A stretch of 60,161 nt of DNA from Candidatus Daviesbacteria bacterium (GTDB lineage Bacteria > Patescibacteriota > Microgenomatia > Daviesbacterales > UBA10151): NCBI GenBank assembly GCA_003519445.1, contig DOWS01000020.1, positions 1 through 60,161 of the forward strand. The letters run 5' to 3'. The translations under genes were made by a program, and so were the position numbers. Within the stretch, counting starts at the first letter, position 1. The number at the start of each line of letters is the position of its first letter. This document shows positions 1-8,584 of this stretch, piece by piece. The notes beneath the pieces are model-generated. The model ran no database searches, was not told the DNA's origin, and worked only from the letters and a program-made list of their open reading frames with translations.

Positions 1-513
1 TGTTTGTTTTGGGTTAGGTATATGTATCAGATAATTTACTTTCGTTAGCTGACGTTTAACATCCCAGCCCAAAGCAAGTCTCTCATTTTCTTCTTCTTTT
101 AACCGCTGGAATTCTTTAATTAAAAAGAGCTTAAACTCCGGGGATAGCCAGGTAGCGAATTCAAAGGCGATGTCTTTATGTGCAAATGTTCCCCCATATC
201 TTCCTGCGCTTGAACGTATCCCGATAGCATTGGTTTGCTTAATCCACATCGATGAAGATACAATAAACCCGTTTGTCCCAACTTCGTTTTTAATCTTATG
301 GTATTCAATAAGATTAAAGTGGGGATTATGTAACTGCTCCCACGCTCCCATAAATTGGATCGTGTATTTTGTAGTAAGCCAGTTTGAAATAACAACGCCA
401 CTATCATATGCTTTTACCTTGGCCATATCAGTAAGAGAAATATAATCTTCCTTGTTTTTTGTGATAATACTTATTTGCAACCCCTTACCAGTGATGATTT
501 TTTTATTTTTCAT
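1..513 (-). CDS. KilA-N domain protein, 3' end cut by window edge
   Basis: The frame opens at the ATG at 511-513 and stays open for 171 codons to base 1, so the C-terminus is outside the window. The start MKNKKIITGKGLQI leads into a KilA-N-type region: a beta strand with LTDMAKV, then SGVVISNWL, and further on SAGRYGGTFAHKDIAFEFATWLSP, which is the family's usual conserved end, followed by a charged helix. KilA-N proteins are presumed DNA-binding and are common in phages and in CPR genomes. A purine stretch (AAAGG) about 7 nt before the ATG could be a ribosome binding site. The specific role is unknown. Confidence 0.8.
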   Translation of the reverse strand, partial: MKNKKIITGKGLQISIITKNKEDYISLTDMAKVKAYDSGVVISNWLTTKYTIQFMGAWEQLHNPHFNLIEYHKIKNEVGTNGFIVSSSMWIKQTNAIGIRSSAGRYGGTFAHKDIAFEFATWLSPEFKLFLIKEFQRLKEEENERLALGWDVKRQLTKVNYLIHIPNPKQT

Positions 514-639
514 ATTTTTACCTTTCTCATATTTTCTTCCCATATTTTACCACTTCGATTTCACTCAGTGCTATGGCACTTCGGCAAGGCTTAGTGTTGT
601 AACACTTGACAATATTCAACACCAAATATAAAAGTGTGT

Positions 640-645
640 TATACT
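640..645 (+). promoter_or_regulatory. -10 box for the CxxC zinc protein gene
   Basis: TATACT ends 7 nt before the ATG at 653 and there is no Shine-Dalgarno, which fits a leaderless start. A TTGACA at 606-611 lies upstream but is too far away to be its normal -35 partner; it would fit better with TATAAA at 627-632. Confidence 0.45.
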
Positions 646-652
646 TATACAT

Positions 653-1126
653 ATGGCATTTAATCGAGATAACAGAGACAGAAATAGTAGAGGAGGAGAC
701 AGGGGTGGGTTTAGACCCAGACCTTCTTTTTCGTCCAGAGGACGACCAGCCTCTGGCTGGGGTGACAGAGGTGACCGCGGGCCTGTAGAAATGCACTCTG
801 CTGTTTGTGACAATTGTGGCAGGGAATGTGAAGTGCCTTTCAGGCCAACCAGTGGCAAGCCTGTTTATTGCAGTAACTGCTTTGAAAACCAAAGAAGCAA
901 CCTTGATTCAGGAAATTCAGGAAATTCAGGAAGATTTGAAAGAAGAAATTTTGAAAGGCCGCGGAATGAGCAAAGCACTTCTCCTTCACAAGATAAATTT
1001 GCAGAACTCAATGCCAAACTTGATAGCATTTTAAAACTTTTAGAAAATCAAAAGCCTGTTGTAAAAAAACCTGCAAAAATTAAAGAGGCAAAAACAGAAG
1101 AAGTAGCTCCAACCGCAGAAGAATAA
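653..1126 (+). CDS. CxxC-x17-CxxC zinc-ribbon protein with RGG-like N-terminus
   Basis: A 157-residue protein in three parts. Residues 1-45 are rich in Arg, Gly, Asn and Asp (GGDRGGFRPRP type), resembling RGG RNA-binding tails. Residues about 51-77 hold CDNC, then CSNC after 17-18 residues, which matches the CxxC-x17-CxxC domain family seen often in CPR bacteria. The tail is a short helix (FAELNAKLDSILKLLE) with a charged end. Zinc binding and nucleic-acid binding are inferred. The gene stands alone, facing the convergent GT2 gene 5 bases away. Confidence 0.75.
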   Translation: MAFNRDNRDRNSRGGDRGGFRPRPSFSSRGRPASGWGDRGDRGPVEMHSAVCDNCGRECEVPFRPTSGKPVYCSNCFENQRSNLDSGNSGNSGRFERRNFERPRNEQSTSPSQDKFAELNAKLDSILKLLENQKPVVKKPAKIKEAKTEEVAPTAEE

Positions 1127-1131
1127 TTTTA

Positions 1132-1866
1132 CTAATATTTCCCTTTAAAATCATTGATCCGTATACGAAACATATCATAAATTGCAGCTAAAGCATCTTT
1201 TATAACCTGTACCCTTTCCGTGTCTACATAATTCCATTCCACTTCTACTTCTGCTATCTTAAATCCATATTTTTTGGCCAGATACAAAAGTTCCACATCA
1301 AATCCGGCATTGACTGCCCCACCCTGAAAATGCACCACTCCCCATTCCCCTTTTATTTTAGGAATTATTTTTTCAATTGATTTTTTATTAAAAGCTTTAA
1401 AACCGCACTGGGTATCGGAAAAAGGCAGACCCAAAATTAGTTCTCTTAAAATGGAAAAAACCCAGGCTGCTAATTTTCTAACAAATGGCGCTCCTTTCCT
1501 CCCGATCCTTGAGCCAATAACCATATCATAACCTTCCTCAAATTTGGGCAGAAATTTGCCCAGTTGATTAATAGGAGTAGCCTGATCCATATCTGTAAAA
1601 AGCACTGTGTCACCTTTGGCTTTTAACATTCCGCTCATGACTGCCATGGCTTTACCCCCATGAGAAACTTCCAATAAATTAAAATTTTGGTTTTGGGAAA
1701 TAAACTTTTTTATAATTTCTTTTGTCTTGTCTGTTGACCCGTCATCTACGATTATTACCTCATAGCTTATATTAAGTTTTTCCAGATAACTTCTTACCTC
1801 ATCCAGTACTCCCTTTTTCAGATTTCTTTCTTCATTATATGCCGGTATTACCACAGATAATTTCAT
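1132..1866 (-). CDS. GT2 glycosyltransferase, dolichyl-phosphate glucosyl/mannosyltransferase type
   Basis: A 244-residue soluble GT-A fold enzyme. The N-terminus SVVIPAYNEE and DDGST (residues 41-45) bind the nucleotide sugar, and FTDMDQ near residue 90 is the DxD-like metal site. The sequence TQCGFKAF is typical of Dpm1/ALG5-like enzymes that charge polyprenyl phosphate with a sugar. Its start overlaps the stop of the upstream GT2/GT-C fusion by 4 bases, and AAGGAGG lies just before the ATG, so it is an operon-internal gene translated by Shine-Dalgarno. It probably makes the lipid-linked sugar donor used by the neighbouring GT-C enzymes. Confidence 0.88.
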   Translation of the reverse strand: MKLSVVIPAYNEERNLKKGVLDEVRSYLEKLNISYEVIIVDDGSTDKTKEIIKKFISQNQNFNLLEVSHGGKAMAVMSGMLKAKGDTVLFTDMDQATPINQLGKFLPKFEEGYDMVIGSRIGRKGAPFVRKLAAWVFSILRELILGLPFSDTQCGFKAFNKKSIEKIIPKIKGEWGVVHFQGGAVNAGFDVELLYLAKKYGFKIAEVEVEWNYVDTERVQVIKDALAAIYDMFRIRINDFKGKY

Positions 1867-3989
1867 ATTCCCTCCTTTGGATTATGCACTAACTTGTATA
1901 TTTTTACCCCCGAAAAATCCCAAAACTTGTCAACCAAAGTCCAACCAAAAGCCGCGATCTCGTGTTTTGGACTGTAAATTGGATCACACACCTCATCTTC
2001 GCAAACCACAAATAGCTGATCAGTTTTTTCAAAAGGTAGTTTTTTAGGCTCATGTCCATAAATTTCCAAATAAAACTGATAAGCCGAATCATAGTTATTT
2101 TTGGCCAAAAGGGCAAAGTTAAATGGTTTATCCTCCGACTCCTTGATTATAAAATTTGCAATATCTTGAGTTTTTTTCAACTGGTTGTTTGGGGGATTGA
2201 CCAGGGGATTTTTTTGTAAATTAACAATAGTAATGATTATTGCCAAACCCGCAATAACCCATTTAAATTTTCTTAAAGCCAGTAAAGATCCCAAAAGAAG
2301 ATACGGGGCAGGATTTAAAAATCCTAAATAATGATCATAAATACCGTTTTGGTAAAAAGAGAGCCCCACTAGGCCAACTATAATCCAAACTGCCAAAATA
2401 ATTTTTCTTTTGATAATCCAATAAATTAAAAGCGTAAAAATAATTAAAGAGAGTAGTATTGCTAATAATGCGTTTTCTCCTGCCATATACCTGCCAATCA
2501 AAACATAGTTATAAATTTCCGGAATTCTGCCAAAGTTAGAAAATAGGTTCATACCTACTGCCTCACCTTTACCAAAAAGCGCAATCACTGCCTTGTAATT
2601 TAAAAAGTTATGCCGGAGGTCAAACCAAAAAAGAGGAGACATAGTAATTAAAAAAGCTGCCAAACCAAGCAGGGTACCTTTTAGAAAATTTTCCTTTGCG
2701 CTTTTTTTCAAAACCTGATAAAACCAAAGTGTCACAATAACGGGTATTAGGATAAGAGCCAAATAGTGCATCTGCAAAGCTGCAGCCAAAGATAAACCAG
2801 TTAAAATAAGCCACAGAAAATTATTGCTTTTTTGCAGTTTCACTATACTCAAAATTGCCAAAAGAGTAAAAAAAGGTAAAGGATTGGGATTCCAGGAAAA
2901 ACGGGAATAATTAATGGTAACCGGGCTGATTGCATAAAGATACGCAGCCAAAAGTCCTGCTCCCCTGCCAAACCATGTTTTCCCCAAATAATAAACCAGA
3001 AAAACCGTGGCCACTCCAATCATAGCTACCATGACAGAGGCCGAAACCGGATTAAAGTTTGTTAAAACCATGGGCGGAAGCATCATGTAATAATAAAGGG
3101 GCCCAAGATAAATATTACCTACGGAAGTGGGCGGGCCTATCAGAGGAAAATGCCATTTATCTATCATATCTTTGACAATAATGGCGTCCCTCCCCTCATC
3201 CCCCAAAAAAATCATATATTCCTCAATTTTATAAAACCTCAAAAATGCAGCCAGCGCTAAAACTCCTACCAGAGCAATAAACAGTATTTTTTGGTCTTTC
3301 AGTTTCCACCAAAGGCGGAGAAGATCCAGAAAGGATTTAACTATTACTTTTATACCCGCTCCTGTTGGTTTTCCGGAAAGCCTTGGATAATGATTAACTC
3401 CTGTTTGTGTTACTTTAAAGCCATATTTTTTTGCCTTAATAGCCAACTCCGCATTTATCATGGCTCCACGGGAGGATTCAAGATGCGGTATCTTTTCTAA
3501 AACACTTTTGCGGATCATTTTAAAACCGCAATCCACATCTTTTAGGGTTAAACCAAAAAAAGCTAAAAGAGAAAGCTTCCAGCCCTTATTAAACAGAATC
3601 CTGAAAAACGGGTCTTGCCTTTTGATACGGTATCCAATAACCAAATCGTAATCTTTGATTTTTTCCAAAAACTTAGTCACCTCGCTAAAGTCGAATTGAC
3701 CATCCCCGTCTGTATAGACTATGGTGTCATATTTGGCATTGTAAAAGCCGCTTTTTAGGGCCTCCCCATAACCTAAATTTTTTGGATGGTTTATGGCCTT
3801 AATCCTTGGGTTTTCTTTAGCCAATTTCTCTGTTTTTTCTTTTGTCCCATCTGTTGATCCGTCGTTTACCAGAATTATTTCATATTCCAGCTTTAGTTTT
3901 TCCAAAACATCTATTGCCTTTTTGACAAGCATTTCAACATTACCTTCTTCATTAAATAGCGGGAAAAATACTGAAAGATTTTTAATCAT
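1863..3989 (-). CDS. GT2 - GT-C fusion: polyprenyl-phosphate sugar synthase joined to membrane glycosyltransferase
   Basis: A 708-residue fusion. Residues about 1-225 are a second GT2 domain (FFPLFNEEGN, NDGSTDGT, YTDGDGQFD, VDCGFKMI). From about residue 232 there are many membrane helices of a GT39/ArnT-like GT-C enzyme. The first luminal loop carries FLGDEGRDA (paired acidic residues typical of the catalytic site), then LIGPPTS and YLGPLYYY. The two halves could synthesise and then use the same lipid-linked sugar. The loop signature recurs in three other GT-C proteins of this window (21323, 22803, 25983). The start lies only 21 bases from the divergent GT-C gene. Confidence 0.88.
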   Translation of the reverse strand: MIKNLSVFFPLFNEEGNVEMLVKKAIDVLEKLKLEYEIILVNDGSTDGTKEKTEKLAKENPRIKAINHPKNLGYGEALKSGFYNAKYDTIVYTDGDGQFDFSEVTKFLEKIKDYDLVIGYRIKRQDPFFRILFNKGWKLSLLAFFGLTLKDVDCGFKMIRKSVLEKIPHLESSRGAMINAELAIKAKKYGFKVTQTGVNHYPRLSGKPTGAGIKVIVKSFLDLLRLWWKLKDQKILFIALVGVLALAAFLRFYKIEEYMIFLGDEGRDAIIVKDMIDKWHFPLIGPPTSVGNIYLGPLYYYMMLPPMVLTNFNPVSASVMVAMIGVATVFLVYYLGKTWFGRGAGLLAAYLYAISPVTINYSRFSWNPNPLPFFTLLAILSIVKLQKSNNFLWLILTGLSLAAALQMHYLALILIPVIVTLWFYQVLKKSAKENFLKGTLLGLAAFLITMSPLFWFDLRHNFLNYKAVIALFGKGEAVGMNLFSNFGRIPEIYNYVLIGRYMAGENALLAILLSLIIFTLLIYWIIKRKIILAVWIIVGLVGLSFYQNGIYDHYLGFLNPAPYLLLGSLLALRKFKWVIAGLAIIITIVNLQKNPLVNPPNNQLKKTQDIANFIIKESEDKPFNFALLAKNNYDSAYQFYLEIYGHEPKKLPFEKTDQLFVVCEDEVCDPIYSPKHEIAAFGWTLVDKFWDFSGVKIYKLVHNPKEGI

Positions 3990-3998
3990 TTATTGATA

Positions 3999-4004
3999 TA
4001 TAAT
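3999..4004 (+). promoter_or_regulatory. -10 box of a compact divergent promoter
   Basis: TATAAT ends 6 nt before the GTG at 4011. On the other strand the same AT-rich stretch gives TATTAT 10 nt before the ATG at 3989, so both genes appear to start from a 21-base divergent promoter region. Confidence 0.5.
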
Positions 4005-4010
4005 AGACTA

Positions 4011-5138
4011 GTGAGTGCTAAATTCAAAGATCTTGCTCTGCTTACAATTATAACAGTTACTTTTACCTTTCTTCTCTGGCTGCCGCATATTTTGGCTATA
4101 CCTAATTTTTGGGGATTATCCTTCAAAGAAGGATTCAATACAATCTACAGGAACTTTGACGGCTTGGAATACATAGTTATTGCCAAAACTTTTTATAATC
4201 CGGAGGCAATTGCAAACTTGCATTTGACCCAACCGGCCGACTATTTTGCCTCTCATTTTCCCGGATACCCCTTACTTATTTCTTTATTTGCCCCTTTTTT
4301 GGGTTATCTTAAATCAATGCTTTTTGTATCTTTGCTGTTTACTGTTTTAAGTGCTTGGGCTTTTTACTTTTTAGTAAAAGATTTTAAACTATCTGCTCAT
4401 CCGCTCACTTTATCCTTAATATTTTTAATCCTACCTGCCAGATGGGTTATAGTCCATTCTATTGGTTCCCCTGAACCGGCTTTTATTTTCTTTATTATTC
4501 TTTCTATTTATTTCTTTTTAAAAAACAAAATTTGGGCAGTTGCGGTTTTTGCAGCCGCAGCTCAACTAATCAGACCACCGGGAATTTTACTTGGCATTGC
4601 TCTGGGCCTCTATATCTTGTGGCAAGGCTACCGGAAAAAATCTGTCAAATATATCCTCTCTTTTTATCCCCTAATCTTTATCCCTCTTACCCTTTTGGGG
4701 ATCTTTTATTGGTATTCCATAACTTATCAAGATTTTTTTGCTTATTTCCATTCCGGAGACAATATCCACTTAACTTTCCCCCCATTTCAAGTATTTAATA
4801 AACATCAATTTTGGGTGGGGGATATTTGGCTGGAAGATGTAGTTTATATTTTTATGCTGGGGTTTTTGGGAGGGATGTTTTTAATAAAACAAAAATTATA
4901 TTCCTTGGCTTTTTTTGTTTTAACCTATCTTACGGCATCAATTTTTGTAGCGCACAGGGATATTTCCAGATATTTACTACCCATAGCCCCTTTTGTAATA
5001 ATAGCTTTTGAAAAAATTCTGGTTTCAAAAGAATTTAAAATAGTTTTGGCAATTTTAGCCCTTACCATTTATCTCTACTCCCAAAACTACATTATTAATA
5101 ATGTAGCCCCAGTTCCCGATTTATCAGTTTATAATTAG
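4011..5138 (+). CDS. Multi-pass membrane protein, GT-C glycosyltransferase-like
   Basis: About 375 residues with roughly nine hydrophobic helices. The first loop contains FDGLEYIVIAKTFY and later HFPGYPLL, resembling the D-x-E/YH features of PIG-V/GT39-like mannosyltransferases. The frame is open from a TTG at 3993, but the GTG at 4011 is preferred because a -10 box ends 6 nt before it. It differs in sequence from the four GPxYY-type GT-C paralogues. Its acceptor and sugar are not known. It may belong with the lipid-linked sugar genes transcribed in the opposite direction. Confidence 0.65.
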   Translation: MSAKFKDLALLTIITVTFTFLLWLPHILAIPNFWGLSFKEGFNTIYRNFDGLEYIVIAKTFYNPEAIANLHLTQPADYFASHFPGYPLLISLFAPFLGYLKSMLFVSLLFTVLSAWAFYFLVKDFKLSAHPLTLSLIFLILPARWVIVHSIGSPEPAFIFFIILSIYFFLKNKIWAVAVFAAAAQLIRPPGILLGIALGLYILWQGYRKKSVKYILSFYPLIFIPLTLLGIFYWYSITYQDFFAYFHSGDNIHLTFPPFQVFNKHQFWVGDIWLEDVVYIFMLGFLGGMFLIKQKLYSLAFFVLTYLTASIFVAHRDISRYLLPIAPFVIIAFEKILVSKEFKIVLAILALTIYLYSQNYIINNVAPVPDLSVYN

Positions 5139-5198
5139 AATCCCGTTGTTGAGTTGCATATTGCATTTTAAGGATTATTGTGGTAATATAATATCAAA

Positions 5199-5273
5199 TC
5201 GAACCGAAAACTGACCGTTATGGCAAGCTGTCGCAAGACTAGGTTCTACCACCCCTTTGTGGGTGGTTTTTTT
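5199..5273 (+). ncRNA. Candidate small structured RNA of unassigned family
   Basis: A -10 box TATAAT (5187-5192) is followed by about 75 bases with no ORF and ends in a strong intrinsic terminator. Internally GAACC (5201-5205) can pair with GGTTC (5242-5246), and a small hairpin GTC-GCAA-GAC (5230-5239) has a GNRA tetraloop. The unit has its own promoter and terminator between two convergent genes, so it does not look like a leader. I do not recognise it as tmRNA, 6S, SRP or a riboswitch class. Confidence 0.45.
5248..5273 (+). terminator. Rho-independent terminator
   Basis: The stem ACCACCC pairs with GGGTGGT around a 6-base loop (5255-5260) and runs into a tract of seven Ts. It points in the plus direction and ends the candidate small RNA, and possibly the upstream membrane protein gene as well. 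Confidence 0.85.
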
Positions 5274-5277
5274 AGGC

Positions 5278-5856
5278 TTAAATTTCAATCAAACTTCCAT
5301 TTTTAATAGCCTTTTTAAAAAGATCTTGAATTTCACCTTTCTCTCCATCAATAACATCTCTCACAAATCCAGCTACAGCATCTGCTAACCTAATTAAAGC
5401 ATTGTTCTCATCTTTATTAACACCTTGAACCTTTCTAGTAGGAACACCCAGTTTTCTTAACTCACTACCGTATTCTTGCCTTTTATTTTTACTTAAGCCG
5501 TCAACATACACAAGCGTTGTATATTCTTCCGGCTCTTTAAAATGGACTGCTTTGGCGATACCGGTAATAGTTGCTAAATCGTAATTGGGTTGCTCATGGT
5601 AAATGGAATATCGTAATTTCTCCTTAAAAAGCTTGTTTGAAAATACTCTACTTATATAATCAATGCGTCTTGCATATTTTGCTCTTCCCCATTTATCTTT
5701 ATGTTTAGCGCTTTCTTCTTCAATTTTTTCGCAAAGGGTTAATAATTCATCCCGTTCTTTTCCGGTAACTACTATTGACACAATAAAAATATCACCTTTA
5801 GTATCCTGACCATTCTCGTCAACATAGCAGTAAAGTTTCTGTTTAATAATTTTCAT
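5278..5856 (-). CDS. DUF3800 domain protein
   Basis: A 192-residue protein that begins KLYCYVDENGQDTKGDIFIV, matching the DUF3800 start YVDESG..F. It contains TLVYVDG in the middle and ends with RLADAVAGFVRD. DUF3800 has an RNase H-like fold with conserved acidic residues (here D13, D118 region and the late D of ADAVAG) and is often found in mobile or defence-associated settings, but no biochemical role is settled. TAAATT ends 7 nt before the ATG. It is separated from the upstream Nudix gene by about 40 bases. Confidence 0.8.
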   Translation of the reverse strand: MKIIKQKLYCYVDENGQDTKGDIFIVSIVVTGKERDELLTLCEKIEEESAKHKDKWGRAKYARRIDYISRVFSNKLFKEKLRYSIYHEQPNYDLATITGIAKAVHFKEPEEYTTLVYVDGLSKNKRQEYGSELRKLGVPTRKVQGVNKDENNALIRLADAVAGFVRDVIDGEKGEIQDLFKKAIKNGSLIEI

Positions 5857-5896
5857 TAACTATAATTTACACTATACCCGGTATGTCTTACCCTAT

Positions 5897-6367
5897 TTAA
5901 ACCAATAGTGGCAAGGGGTGGGGATTATTTTTATAATCCAAGTATAATTTGATCGTTTCGCCATGATCAAAAGCCAGTTCGTCAAATGGAGGCAGTTTCT
6001 CAATGGCAATCCAATCTATTGCTGTTGATTCGTGATCAGGTACGCCAACCTTTCTGATAGGTTTTACAATAAATGTCAGGGGCACATTTTGTCTGTCTTC
6101 ATGAGGACGATCAGGGTTTGTGTTAATCATAAAAAGTGTCATAACCTCACCTTCCCATCCTGTTTCCTCCTTTAATTCTCTTAAAATTCCCTCTTGAGCA
6201 GTCTCATCTCTATCAAGAAAGCCGGAGGGAAGCGACCATTTGCCTCCTTCTAAAAGTTCATTCGACCTCTTAATAAGCAATAATTTTCCATCCATCTCAA
6301 CTATTGCATGAACTACCACATGCCTTAAACTTGCTTTGTTTCCATTTTCAAAAGTGCAATTTATCAT
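5897..6367 (-). CDS. Nudix hydrolase
   Basis: A 156-residue protein with a clear Nudix box: GFLDRDETAQEGILRELKEE followed by TGW, giving the G-x5-E-x7-REUXEEXGU pattern that binds Mg2+ and cleaves a diphosphate linked to X. The substrate cannot be told from sequence; location at the end of a sugar-nucleotide operon suggests, but does not show, a nucleotide sugar or oxidised nucleotide. AGGAGG at 6375-6380 lies 7 nt before the ATG, one of the best Shine-Dalgarno sites in the window and consistent with an operon-internal gene just behind the GT2-GtrA gene. Confidence 0.92.
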   Translation of the reverse strand: MINCTFENGNKASLRHVVVHAIVEMDGKLLLIKRSNELLEGGKWSLPSGFLDRDETAQEGILRELKEETGWEGEVMTLFMINTNPDRPHEDRQNVPLTFIVKPIRKVGVPDHESTAIDWIAIEKLPPFDELAFDHGETIKLYLDYKNNPHPLPLLV

Positions 6368-6369
6368 GT

Positions 6370-7557
6370 TTAATCCTCCTGATTTTTCCAGGTGATAAAG
6401 TGGTTCATCAAAAAATTCCAGGTCATTACAAAAGGAATGGTAGCAAAAAAGTAGAAGTTGTTAAAAGCAATATGGCGGCCGAATACATAAATAAATCCGT
6501 CCCCATAAGTTACATGTAAAAACTTAACTATCAAAACTGCCATCACCAATCCCCCAAAACTAACTACATTAAAAATCCCAAATTTTTGCCAAAGATTGGT
6601 TTTTGTTTTTCTGTAACGGAAAGTCCAGTAATTATTTAAAATAAAATTACTGACAATGGCAATTTCCGTAGAAAATCCTTTGGAAGTGGCAGGCGGAAAA
6701 CCGCCCAGATTAATAAATATCTTGTAAAAAAGAAAATCCACCAGTGTCCCCACAAACCCCACCAAACCAAATTTAACAACTGTTTTTGCCCGTCTTGTTA
6801 AATTAAAAAGGGGGATATTTACTCCCCAGCTGTGGAGCCTTGCATCAATGCAATATGTAATCACATCATAGGTGTAATTAAAAACTTTATTTTTGGAATA
6901 ACCTTCCAAACGGTTTTTAAAAATAAGCGGAACTTCTTTGTATTTTGCGCCTGCTAAAATTGCCTCATGCAAAAATGCCGGTTGGACAATAAAAGAAAGT
7001 TCCTGCCAAGGGAGTCTTTGAAAATTTAATTTTTGGAAGAGAGCAGGGGTAAAAGCCCTGGCAGAATTGGTAAATTCCCTGATATCCCTGGGACCCATGA
7101 GTAGCCGGCAAAAAAGCGAGGCCCCGTAAGTAAAAATTCTCCTCCCGATTGAGAGTTGATTTTTGCCTCCCTCAATAAATCTGGAACCAATGGCCAGATC
7201 GTATCCGTCTTCTACGGCTCTAACAAGCCTGACTAAAACATCCGGTACCACCTGCCCATCTGCATCAAGTTGAGCTAAAACGCCGGGGTGAATTTTCTCC
7301 AGGGCATATCTGTGGCCTTTAATAAGCCCCACACCCAACCCGGGATTAACTTTAATCAGTCGTATCCTGCTATTTTTTTTGGAAAGATTTAAAACTATTT
7401 TATCAGTTCCGTCAGAAGACCTGATATCGTCTGCTACAACAATATGTATTTCCCACCCGGGAATATTTTTTTCCTGTTCTAAAACCTTATCAACAGTTCT
7501 TTCAACATTGGCTTTTTCATTAAAGGTAGGAAGGACAACAGAAACAATTTTTTTCAT
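6370..7557 (-). CDS. GT2 glycosyltransferase fused to a GtrA-like membrane domain
   Basis: A 395-residue fusion. Residues about 1-240 are GT2 (VVLPTFNEKANVE, VADDIRSSDGT, AQLDADGQ), and residues about 260-390 hold four hydrophobic helices of the GtrA family (KFGLVGFVGTLVDFLFYK, EIAIVSNFILNNYWTF, FLMNHFITW). Proteins of this type make a polyprenyl-phosphate sugar and help present it across the membrane. The start overlaps the gmd stop by one base, so the two are co-transcribed. The sugar is unknown; the neighbouring gmd suggests a mannose-derived one. Confidence 0.9.
   Translation of the reverse strand: MKKIVSVVLPTFNEKANVERTVDKVLEQEKNIPGWEIHIVVADDIRSSDGTDKIVLNLSKKNSRIRLIKVNPGLGVGLIKGHRYALEKIHPGVLAQLDADGQVVPDVLVRLVRAVEDGYDLAIGSRFIEGGKNQLSIGRRIFTYGASLFCRLLMGPRDIREFTNSARAFTPALFQKLNFQRLPWQELSFIVQPAFLHEAILAGAKYKEVPLIFKNRLEGYSKNKVFNYTYDVITYCIDARLHSWGVNIPLFNLTRRAKTVVKFGLVGFVGTLVDFLFYKIFINLGGFPPATSKGFSTEIAIVSNFILNNYWTFRYRKTKTNLWQKFGIFNVVSFGGLVMAVLIVKFLHVTYGDGFIYVFGRHIAFNNFYFFATIPFVMTWNFLMNHFITWKNQED
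6375..6380 (-). promoter_or_regulatory. Shine-Dalgarno site of the Nudix gene
   Basis: A perfect AGGAGG with a 7-nt spacer to the ATG at 6367. It contrasts with the operon-leading genes in the window, which lack such sites. Confidence 0.8.
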
Positions 7558-8567
7558 TAAGAAAATTTCGCCAAATCCGAATGCACCATAATTTTAACTA
7601 AATCCTTAAAAATAGTTTTAGCTTCCCATCCCAAAACTTTCTTGGCTTTAGCCGGATTTCCCTGCAAAGGTCCGGTTTGAACCGGTGGCACAAAATGAGA
7701 ATCTGTTACCACAAAATCTTTCCAATTTAATCCCACTACTTTAAACGCTTCCTCTGCAAACTCACCTACCGTATGAGTTTCCCCCGTAGCTATCACAAAA
7801 TCATCTGCGATGTCCTGCTGCAGCATCAGCCACATAGCCTCGACATAATCCGGAGCATATCCCCAATCCCTTTTGGCTCCTAAATCCCCCAGTTTTAGTT
7901 TTCCGTTTTGTACTATTGGCTCCCCTATTTCATTCAAAGGAACATTGTCTTTTCTGTTATTTTTAATACAGGCTACAGCTGCAGTAATTTTTCTGGTAAC
8001 AAAATTTAAGCCCCTGCGGGGACTTTCATGATTAAATAAAATCCCGCAGGATATAAACTGGGGATTTTTTTTATCTTCTCTGGCAATAATAGCCATTCTG
8101 TGGGCATATTCTTTGGCAACCGCATACGGATTTTTGGGATTTAACGGAGTAGTTTCATCCTGCGGCACCTGATTTGGTGCTCCAAACATTTCCGAAGTGG
8201 AGGCCTGATAAACTTTAGCTTCCGGAACCACTTCTTTAGCTCTTTCAAAAACATGCAAAGCTCCCACTCCGGTAATCATAATTGAGCCAAGCTTGTCGCT
8301 AAAAGATCCCAAAGGAGAGGAGAAAGAAGCCAGATTATAGATTTCCGAGGGCTTAAAATCAAGAAAAGCCAAAGCTATGGATTCAGGTGATTGCAAATCG
8401 CCGTAATAAACCTTAATCTCTCCCTTAAAATCATCTATATTACCCATTTCCGCTGTTGCGTTTCTTCTAACTAAACCACCCACCTCATATCCTTTATTCA
8501 ATAAAATTTCGGTTAAATATGATCCGTCTTGACCGGAAATTCCTGTAATAAAAGCTCTTTTTGCCAT
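7557..8567 (-). CDS. gmd: GDP-mannose 4,6-dehydratase
   Basis: A 336-residue short-chain dehydrogenase that converts GDP-D-mannose to GDP-4-keto-6-deoxymannose. The NADP-binding start ITGISGQDGSYL is diagnostic, as are STSEMFG, the YxxxK pair in YAVAKEYA, NHESPRRGLNFVTRKI and LGDLGAKRDWGYAPDYVEAM. It sits between rmlC and the GT2-GtrA gene in one minus-strand operon. No GDP-fucose synthase or RMD-type reductase lies beside it, so the final deoxysugar is undecided. Confidence 0.93.
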   Translation of the reverse strand: MAKRAFITGISGQDGSYLTEILLNKGYEVGGLVRRNATAEMGNIDDFKGEIKVYYGDLQSPESIALAFLDFKPSEIYNLASFSSPLGSFSDKLGSIMITGVGALHVFERAKEVVPEAKVYQASTSEMFGAPNQVPQDETTPLNPKNPYAVAKEYAHRMAIIAREDKKNPQFISCGILFNHESPRRGLNFVTRKITAAVACIKNNRKDNVPLNEIGEPIVQNGKLKLGDLGAKRDWGYAPDYVEAMWLMLQQDIADDFVIATGETHTVGEFAEEAFKVVGLNWKDFVVTDSHFVPPVQTGPLQGNPAKAKKVLGWEAKTIFKDLVKIMVHSDLAKFS

Positions 8568-8584
8568 AATGTGATCTACTATAT

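Noticed and set aside
5249..5266. Terminator read as part of a riboswitch for the downstream gene
   Set aside because: The downstream gene is on the opposite strand and convergent, so this RNA cannot be its leader.
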